The position numbers and the translations under genes are program-made. The notes under the pieces were generated by a model. The model saw only the letters and a list, made by a program, of their open reading frames with translations, was not told the origin of the DNA and ran no database searches. 36,696 nucleotides of DNA, taken from contig ML996715.1 in NCBI GenBank assembly GCA_010356995.1, positions 7,648-44,343 of the forward strand. Reading direction: 5' to 3'. The DNA comes from Trichodelitschia bisporula (Eukaryota; Ascomycota; Dothideomycetes; Phaeotrichales; Phaeotrichaceae). Below, one piece after another: positions 29,816 through 36,696 of this stretch; position 1 is the stretch's first letter, and every line of letters begins with the position of its first letter.

Positions 29816-30619
29816 CACACATCCTCCTTTTTCTCCGGCCGTCCGTTCAATCCGCCCTTACCCTCGCCCTCGGACACCTGCCGCTCGCTCAACCACCCAG
29901 CCAAGTGCTCCATATCGGCTGTATCAAGGCGGTCCGCAATTGACAGCGCCGCAAGGCAGGTGAATAGCTGGCCCGAATGCGATTCTGCACCAGGTGAATT
30001 GCCGTATGCACCGTCGAGATTGGCGCAGGACTCGATATATGTCACCGCATGTGGAACATCGACGAGATCCAACCGACCAAGGAGCGACAGCGCATTCAAC
30101 GCTCCGTACGGGAAGCGCGTGTCAGGCTCTCCATACTGATGCCGAAGAACGTCCCCGTAGCCGGATCCTGCAGCCCTGCAATAACTGCTCCGTCAGTCCA
30201 GTCCACATCTATCTAGAAAACTCACACTTAGCAATTTTCTCCTTCCCCGCCGGCACTCTCGCCTCAAGCTCCTCAAATCCATCCACCAGCGCCAAAATCT
30301 GCACTTCGCTCACAGTATACAGCATATGCGCATCATGCCCTGGAGCAGCACCCATCCCGCCCAACTCATGCAGACAGCTGAGCACGAATTCGAGCACCTC
30401 GGTGCGGGGCAAGGCGTCCGGCTTCCCGAGCAGGTGCAGCGCGGTCAAGCCCCAGTATAGCCCGTTTAGTCGCAGGTGCTCCGTCAGCCAGCACTCGAAC
30501 TCGTCGTGCCGCTTGTCTAGCGTTTGAATGTAGCGTATGTGGGCGTTGGTGTGAAGTTGCTGAGGGGAGGGTCCTGAGGAGAGGGCGCCGCCGCGGCCGG
30601 GGCCAGCGACGGGGGACAT
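29816..30619 (-). pseudogene. Rab geranylgeranyltransferase beta subunit (BET2-like), 3'-truncated and frame-disturbed
   Basis: Beta subunit of the type II protein prenyltransferase that attaches geranylgeranyl groups to Rab GTPases. The start at 30619 (MSPVAGPGRGG) leads to HIRYIQTLDKRHDEFECWLT, HLRLNGLYWGLTALHLLGKP, VLSCLHELGGMGAAPGHDAH and MLYTVSEVQILALVDG; exon 1 ends at 30228 (GTGTGAG donor). Exon 2 starts at 30175 and reads [11 protein letters not shown]-like in one frame, then after a further change GEPDTRF-like and [48 protein letters not shown] and [13 protein letters not shown]. The gene stops there, exactly at the LTR end (29815); the last Zn-binding His segment of the prenyltransferase is missing. 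One-base frame problems lie near the acceptor and near 30140. Insertion of the retroelement, or a rearrangement at it, removed the 3' end. Confidence 0.8.
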
Positions 30620-31513
30620 CGTGGATGTGAGCGTTGGTTTTCAGGGCTCAGCTCGGCCAGCACTGGCACTGCCTGCCGGTACGTGTGCTACAATGAAGCT
30701 GTCAGGGCTTTTCTGGTGGGTGGAGGATGTTGTAACTTTAGGGTCTTGGAGTATTGCGATGAGTTGGTCGAATTCCTGCAACCTAACTATCTGCTGATAT
30801 ATATACATAAAGAGTGGCGGATATGCTTGCGCAAACAGAAAGAACTAGAACACACTCGAACGCCGTAATTACCAATCTGATCTTTCTGGCCCCTTCCAAC
30901 AGAGGAAAGGTTGGCGCGGAGTTACATTGAAGGCTGCCTGGTCTCGTCGAGCCAAGCTCGCAGTAACCTTAAGCGAGTAGGGCGTAGGGTGCGGGAAGCG
31001 GAGATATATCGGATGATCCTTAAAGGGTTTACTCTGCTTGAGCGGTATGAAAAATATCAGCTCTTATGATCCCCAAGCCTTATGGCTTTGTAGATGAGAA
31101 TGAACTTTAACTTGAGTTGGCGGGGTTAGGATAAACCCCGCGCCAAGCCGTAAATGTATACTGCGAGGTGGAGCAAGAGCTTCAGCCACCCTTGTCACTG
31201 TACAGTAGCTCTGGACGAGAGAGGCAGCACTTGTGTTGGATCTTGAGGCCAACGTCAGAGAGTTACTGGGAGTAGATAGCCCCTAATCCATCCAATTTCT
31301 GTGCCTTTAATGTAGGGGATTTCGACCACGGTTGCCTCGCAGGGAGCTGGGTAATGGTGGTGATGTTACGTAGTACACGGGAAGGACGAAAGAATGGACT
31401 GATGTAGAATAGGAAAGGGCTCGACCGAGCTCGGTCTCAGTCTCGAGGGCATTCTGGTGGGAATTTCGCAGATGTCGTACTCGTGAAATCAAGCACCATA
31501 CGCGCAAAGCTAT
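30620..31513. other. Intergenic region between BET2-like and Mog1-like genes
   Basis: Promoter of the minus-strand BET2-like gene and 3' flank of Mog1. No other gene, no repeat recognised. Confidence 0.4.
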
Positions 31514-32243
31514 CTACGCCTTCTCTTCCTCGTTGACAAACAGGTCCCAGTCTTTGACCTCAAAGGTCTCCAGAATGCGGTCGCGCATCTGTATCGCCGC
31601 CCCGAGAAGCGGACCCGGCTTGCGTGCCTCGAGGTCAACATCCGCGCGGGAATACTCGTCTGCCACATGCGAGACATTAATCGAAATGACAATGTCAGTC
31701 TTCTGCGCCGCGAGCCGCACGAGCACCAGGAGGATGTCCGTAAAGTCGGCTTGCGGGGAGCGCGAAGGCGCGGCACTTAGATGTTGGGTGGCGAACATAG
31801 GGAACGCCGGGGTCGACCTAGGCAGTGAGGTTAGGTGGGGAGTGGGGTACAGACGAGGCAGTTAACGCGTAAGGGAGAGCTGTACTCATATTAGCGGGGC
31901 ATACATACGGCATTTTTGCCAGCGCCGCTGGGGCAAAATCCGCCCAGATGCGCGTCTCGTCGGCGCTGCTGGTCACGATATCGGTGTAATGGAAACGCAG
32001 AGCGGCTTCATCCGAGCTGTCGTTCGGCTGGATGACGCGCTCAGTTATGTCGAAGATGATGCTCGTGAGGCCGGTGGTGTGGAGGAAGACTTCCTGGTTG
32101 TCGGGACCTGGCGGATGGTGCTGTAGGGTTAGATAGGCGCAGAGTCGAGGCTTCCATGAATCTCACCTAACGTCTGCGAAGTCGCGGGGAAGGTTGGCTG
32201 TGAGTGCGCCGCCGAAGAGCGGGACGGTGGTGAAGGTGGTCAT
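31514..32243 (-). CDS. MOG1: Mog1-like Ran GTPase-binding nuclear import factor
   Basis: Small nuclear protein that binds Ran/Gsp1 and promotes nucleotide release during nuclear import. Three exons: 32171-32243 (MTTFTTVPLFGGALTANLPR, DFADV), 31909-32120 (EVFLHTTGLTSIIFDITERV, IQPNDSSDEAALRFHYTDIV, ADFAPAALAKMP) and 31514-31817 (FPMFATQHLSAA, DFTDILLVLVRLAAQKTDIV, MRDRILETFEVKDWDLFVNE). Introns are 50 bp (GTGAGA...TACAG) and 91 bp (GTATGT...CCTAG). Domain order and length fit the family. The frame is off by one between the first acceptor and EVFLH, at a short C run (GTCCCGAC on the coding strand, complement of ~32101-32106), so either one C is missing from the assembly or the copy is damaged. 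The rest is open. No TE sits inside it. Confidence 0.78.
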
Positions 32244-33729
32244 TGTAAAAGGTTTGGTGGCTTTGCCGAAGTGAGGTGAGGTTCGAGGTTCATAGCAGGC
32301 AGGGTATTCAAGTCTAGGGGAAAGCTGTAGGCAGACATGGCAGACTCAATGCTATGACTATTTCAACGCCACATAAAGGATGCAGCTCGAGACGGAATTA
32401 TTGAACCACTGAAGCAACTTTGGAAAGTGAGCGTTTCACATCCTCTAGTCATCGATTTGGTCCTGCAGAGGCCTGTCTTTGTGTCGTACGGATGTACAGC
32501 ACAGTTGATTGGCTTTTCACCCACGTAAGTACGAGGTACAGTACAACGTTACTTCACACTCACGCGGCACCGTACTGATGCTTACTGTTAAAATGAAGTG
32601 TGAACTTGACTGAGTTGCTTGATCGACTAGCAGTGGGAAGTGAGCTTACTATATACCTCGCCAGGAGACAACCCCGTCTCCAGGCTCCATTCCAGCCACC
32701 CCAGGTTGCCGCCACAAATTCAACACTTACTGACAGCCGGAGTGGTGGGCGGGACGACCTGAAAACCGAGTTTAGACATTTATCTGTCGCTTGATGTCGT
32801 CGCGTTGTTGTCGCGCACATGTCAGTGAGGAAGCGGCTTCTGCAGATCATTTTTCTTGTTCCCTCGTAGGCGCTTCTCCCCCGATACGAGGCCACAAAAG
32901 CTGGTGCAGCCTACTCCGCATGGACGGGAGGTACAGCACAGTCAAGCACCTCACGCAAGAAAATCGCCTTACTGTTTCGTACCATGGTAGTTTAAGCACG
33001 AACCACACGACTCTTCGAGCTCCGCCGGCATCTGCCTTCGGGAGGGGTGCAATAGTTCTAGTGTCCAAATCCGCAGTGGCCAACCGATGATGGGATAACT
33101 TATTAGCTTATGAGCAGGCCTCGTCGACGCCCAACCTCAGTGTACTCCGTACAACGGAGCAGACAATGCCTTTGCCGGCTGGCCATCTGCCCTTCCATCC
33201 ATACGTCGTACTGTGTAAATCTAAGCCTCTGTTATTGGTAGAAGTGTCGCCCTGGAGTATGCATGTAGACTGAAGAGGCGTGTTGGCATGTTAGGCCTGC
33301 GCCTTTGAAAGAGGAGTTGAGACTGCGCCTTTGAAGGGGAGGGGTGGCTCCCATTCCCTTTCTGTTCATTCTCCGCTCAGCCAACTTCGAAACGCACGCT
33401 GCACGCTTCACGCATCATTCGGGCCTTTCTTCTTGGCTGGTTGTACAACATGTCCCGCTATTATCGGATCAGAAAGCCACATCATCGGTACGAATGCATT
33501 TCTCTAATCACTGCCTCCTCTAATTCGCAATAGCCCAAAACCAACTAGGCTAGGCAAAGCCAGGAGCCTCCTCGTTAACAAATTTATTAAGAGCCGTCGG
33601 CCCACTATCACCGTTCTTCACAATATCGCTTCGCCGTCTCCGTCGAAAGTGCGCAGCCCTGTGGGTGGCGTGAAGGAGGGGGCAAGGAGCAAAAGACTCA
33701 TCATTAGGGAGGGAGTCTCGCCTCCCAGC
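32244..33729. other. Intergenic region upstream of the PNP-NLR
   Basis: Contains the solo LTR 32586-32725 and a 26-bp tandem pair (CTGCGCCTTTGAA words at 33297 and 33323). No gene recognised. The coding frame of the NLR is open upstream of its ATG to ~33649, but without another ATG. Confidence 0.45.
32586..32725 (-). mobile_element. Solo LTR, 140 bp, with 5-bp target duplication
   Basis: Reverse-orientation copy of the solo LTR at 29560-29700 (roughly 85-90 percent identical by eye), flanked by CTTAC at 32581-32585 and 32726-32730. A 5-bp duplication and TGTTG...AACA ends fit Ty1/copia integration followed by LTR-LTR recombination. Confidence 0.92.
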
Positions 33730-36696
33730 ATGGATAGACAGCAACTAGACAAGAAGGTAGGTTCTCAGTTCGTATGGCCCACCTCGTGGTCTACAGAAAT
33801 CGAATGCAAACCCACTGACAATGTGGAGCTCTCCCATACTGACACGGCTGCTGTTCGGAGCCTACTGCGCCAATTGAAGCATTCGGAATACACAATAGGA
33901 TGGATATGCGCACTCCCTATCGAACTCGCGGTTGCCCGAGAGATGCTGGATGAGGAGCACCAGGATCTCCCTCAGAGTCCACCAGATGACAATCTCTACC
34001 GACTTGGCCGCATTGGCGAACACAATACTGTCATTGTGGGCTTTCCGGCCGGATTCACGGGCTCCTCCCAGGCGGCCCGGGTGGCCAGTCAAATGCAGAC
34101 GACTTTCAAGTCGATTCGGTTTGGCCTTATGGTGGGCATTGGAGGTGGTGTGCCGAGCCGCAGATATGATATTCGACTCGGAGATGTTGTCGTGAGTCAA
34201 CCATCGAATGGCCATGGCGGAATAATCCAGTACGACTTTGGCAAAACAAGACCGGACGGGTTTGAGCGGACTGGTTTTTTGAATTCACCTCCAACCGCCT
34301 TACTGAGCGCTGTAGCGAGTCTGAAGGCCAATCGCGACTTAGAAAAAAAATTCCTACGCCACCTTTCGAAACCGACCCGTCAACCTTGGTTTGCACAGAA
34401 TGCCGGACCAGACGTTTTATATTGCGCTAACTACAACCATGACCGACCTGGTACTGATGACTGTCGGGAGTGCAAAACAGAGCATGTCGAACAGCGACAG
34501 CCACGTGAACATTTCATCGTCCATTACGGCACCATAGCGTCCGGAAATCAAGTCATGCGAGATGCTACGACAAGAGATAATGTCAGCAAGGACCTTGGAG
34601 GTGTACTCTGCTTTGAGATGGAGGCGGCGGGGCTTATGAACCATTTCCCGTGCCTTGTTGTGCGGGGCATTTGCGACTATGCGGACTCGCATAAGAATAA
34701 GAACTGGCAACCGTTTGCGGCAGGGCTAGCAGCTGCGTATGCAAAAGAGGTACTTTTGTTGATGCCGGCAGCCGAAGTCGAGACAGGGTCATCTGCGGTT
34801 GAGTTGATGAACCAAAATCTTGGTAAGTAGCCTTCACCTTTTCTTAGCTGGTAGAGGTCATAGGGAAGATAGGGTTAACCGCAGTCGTTAGAATTCAATA
34901 AGGTTCTTGGAAACATTCCCACGGCTGTAGAAGCGCCTTTCAATGCACGCAAACGAGAACACGACACTGCCTGCCTCCCTGATACCCGTGTCGCACTTCT
35001 CAAGCAGATATATGAATGGCGTGATGGCATGGACTCCCCAAATATATTTTGGCTGAGCGGGTTGGCCGGCTATGGCAAGTCTACGGTTGCGCGAACAGTG
35101 GCTGCCAGGTGTTTCAAGAAAGGCCTTAGCGCCAGTTTCTTCTTCACCAAAGGCGGCGGAGATGTTGGCCACGCCGGCATGTTTGTTACAAGCATCGCAG
35201 TGCAGCTTGCAAATAATGTGCCGGATCTAAAGCCGGTCATTTGCGATGCCATCGCCAAGCACAGCAACATCGCAAGCCTGTCTCTACGCGAGCAGTGGGG
35301 CCGTCTTGTTCTCGCTCCTTTATCGCTGTTTGGAACCGATCAATCCACTCCAAAATTTCTCCTGATTGTCGACGCTCTTGACGAGTGCACAGATGAGAGC
35401 GATGTGCGGATCATTCTTCAGCTTTTCGCCGAACTTCGAGGATCGCACCAAACCAGGCTCCGAGTATTTCTGACGAGCCGACCCGAAGCTCATATCCGGG
35501 ATGAGATTCAGCATATACCAGAAGTGGAACACTACGACTTTGAACTACATGGCATTCAACAGTCGGTTGTCGAACATGATATCCGCGTTTTCTTAGGGCA
35601 CGAGCTTCGCCGTATTTCCTGCAAGTACTTTGACCGCACTAACTGGCCAAGCGAGCAGATCATCAATCGTCTTGTTCAGAACGCAAGTGGCTTGTTCATC
35701 TGGGCTGCTACGGCATGCCGCTTTATTAGTGAAGGGAAACAATTCGCCCCCGACAGACTGGATTCGATCTTGGACCAAGGCCATACCGAGGGGAACACTC
35801 CGGAGAAGCAGCTCAATGATATCTATTCTACTGTTCTCGAGCAAAGCATTCCTGCAGGCTTTTCGGGAAAAGAGAAGGAAAAGCTGCGGTCTATGCTGAA
35901 ATCTCAACTTGGAAGCATTGTAACCTTATTCTCTCCACTTTCCATCCAGTCCTTGAGCAACTTAATGGAAACTCGCGACGACAAAGTAAGCCAGACACTG
36001 CACGATCTCCACGCCATTTTCGACATTCCAAAAGAGCCAAATAGCGCACTCCGTTTACACCACCCTTCATTTCGGGACTTTCTTCTGGATAAAAAAAGAA
36101 GCGGTAATGCCAAGTTCTGTGTTGACGAGAAGCAAGCACATCAGTCTCTTTCTGCGCACTGCATGCGACTTATGTCCAAATCCCTTAAGCAAGACTTGCT
36201 GGGAATCGGCCGTCCGGGTGCGCCTGCAACAGAAATCGAGAACGATCGACTGGAGAGATGTCTCCCTGCTGAAGTACAATACGCATGCCTCTACTGGATC
36301 CAGCATGCTCAGAAGGGTGGCTCCCAGCTTAGAGATGATGACCAAGTCCATCGGTTTCTAAAGGAGCATCTTCTTCATTGGCTTGAGGCGCTTGGATGGA
36401 TGCAGAAGGTTTCCGAAGGGTTTCATGCCATCGTGTCTCTGGAGTCCATGATATCTGTAAGCTGGACGTAAAGCAGAGTGGGGATACTTGGCTGATACTT
36501 GGTTTAGGCGCAGAGGTGTCCGCGATTATCGGAGTTTGTTCATGACATGAAACGATTTGTCCTCTACCACCGGTCAGCCATCGAACTAGCCCCCTTACAG
36601 ACATATTGCAGTGCGCTGGTATTTTCCCCGGCAGCAAGTCTTGTAAAAAGGCAGTTTCAAAGCCAAATGCCTCTGTGGATGCCCGGACTGCCGCAG
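33730..36696 (+). CDS. PNP_UDP-NACHT NLR (runs off right edge)
   Basis: Fungal NLR with a nucleoside phosphorylase-like effector domain before the NACHT ATPase. Exon 1 (33730-34822) starts at the first in-frame ATG, in good context (A at -3, G at +4), and carries YTIGWICALPIELAVAREML, FGLMVGIGGGVPSRRYDIRL, VHYGTIASGNQVMRDAT, FEMEAAGLMNHFPCLVVRGI and CDYADSHKN. A 69-bp intron (34823-34891, GTAAGT...GTTAG) restores phase into exon 2 (34892-36456): linker PFNARKREHDTACLPDTRVA, Walker A GLAGYGKST (about residues 421-429), Walker B LLIVDALDEC, FLTSRPEAH, GLFIWAATACRF and LRLHHPSFRDFLLD. A further intron (36457-36507 or -36513, GTAAGC, CTGAT branch site) leads to exon 3, open to the window end, reading EFVHDMKRFVLYHRSAIELA and LQTYCSALVFSPAASLVKRQ, the conserved segment that usually precedes WD40 repeats. 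It is a paralogue of the NLR at 1-1717. Confidence 0.9.

Noticed and set aside
33649-33729. Upstream start of the PNP-NLR at 33649
   Set aside because: That codon is GTG; the first in-frame ATG is at 33730 with good context.

Overview
The window is nuclear DNA from a filamentous ascomycete (Pezizomycotina). The evidence is the short spliceosomal introns (about 41-73 bp, GTRNGT donors, CTAAC or CTGAC branch sites, YAG acceptors), the gene families (NACHT-type NLRs, PNP_UDP domains, a HET domain, a Crinkler-like NTPase-nuclease, a PigL/SesA-like N-terminus), and repeat copies that differ mostly by transitions, as expected of RIP. The exact order cannot be read from the sequence.

The window is bounded by two paralogous NACHT NLR genes pointing outwards, and both run off the edges. 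The left NLR (1-1717, minus) has a first exon that encodes almost nothing but a 31-residue Gly/Asn/Val-rich segment. A divergent gene 1.2 kb away (2948-3897, plus) encodes a helical PigL/SesA-like domain, a coiled coil and, at its very C-terminus, a segment that aligns to that NLR exon without gaps (10 of 23 residues identical). This is the layout of fungal amyloid-signalling effector/NLR pairs such as HET-S/NWD2, and it is the most interesting thing in the window. The right NLR (33730-36696, plus) carries an N-terminal PNP_UDP nucleosidase-like domain. A stand-alone PNP_UDP gene with a heptad-repeat tail lies at 7765-9037. A HET-domain pseudogene (10160-11877) and an apparently intact four-exon Crinkler-like P-loop NTPase/REase gene (17912-19929) complete a set of conflict or cell-death genes.

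Between these lie three small blocks of normally conserved housekeeping genes, nearly all damaged: a mitochondrial carrier fragment with an NDUFAF6-like complex I assembly gene (12.8-14.7 kb), eIF4E with a DnaJ-X C-terminal half (21.4-23.5 kb), and the Rab geranylgeranyltransferase beta subunit with Mog1 (29.8-32.2 kb). Several of the breaks are one-base changes in C or G runs, so decay of duplicated copies and assembly error must both be considered. The long NLR, PNP and Crinkler-like genes have clean frames.

Mobile and repeated DNA fills much of the rest: a decayed hAT transposase (15.2-16.4 kb), a Ty1/copia reverse transcriptase fossil with a chimeric pair of flanks (28.3-29.8 kb) abutting the truncated BET2-like gene, two 140-141 bp solo LTRs of one family each with a perfect 5-bp target duplication, several minisatellites, and dispersed 46-98 bp repeats. 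Also present are a C2H2 zinc-finger gene cut short in its last finger, a hypothetical acidic protein gene (24.7-25.7 kb) and a secreted nuclease-like fossil (26.3-27.2 kb). No rRNA, tRNA or CRISPR was recognised. Taken together the window reads as an accessory, TE-rich 'conflict island' in which self/non-self signalling genes stay open while other genes decay.
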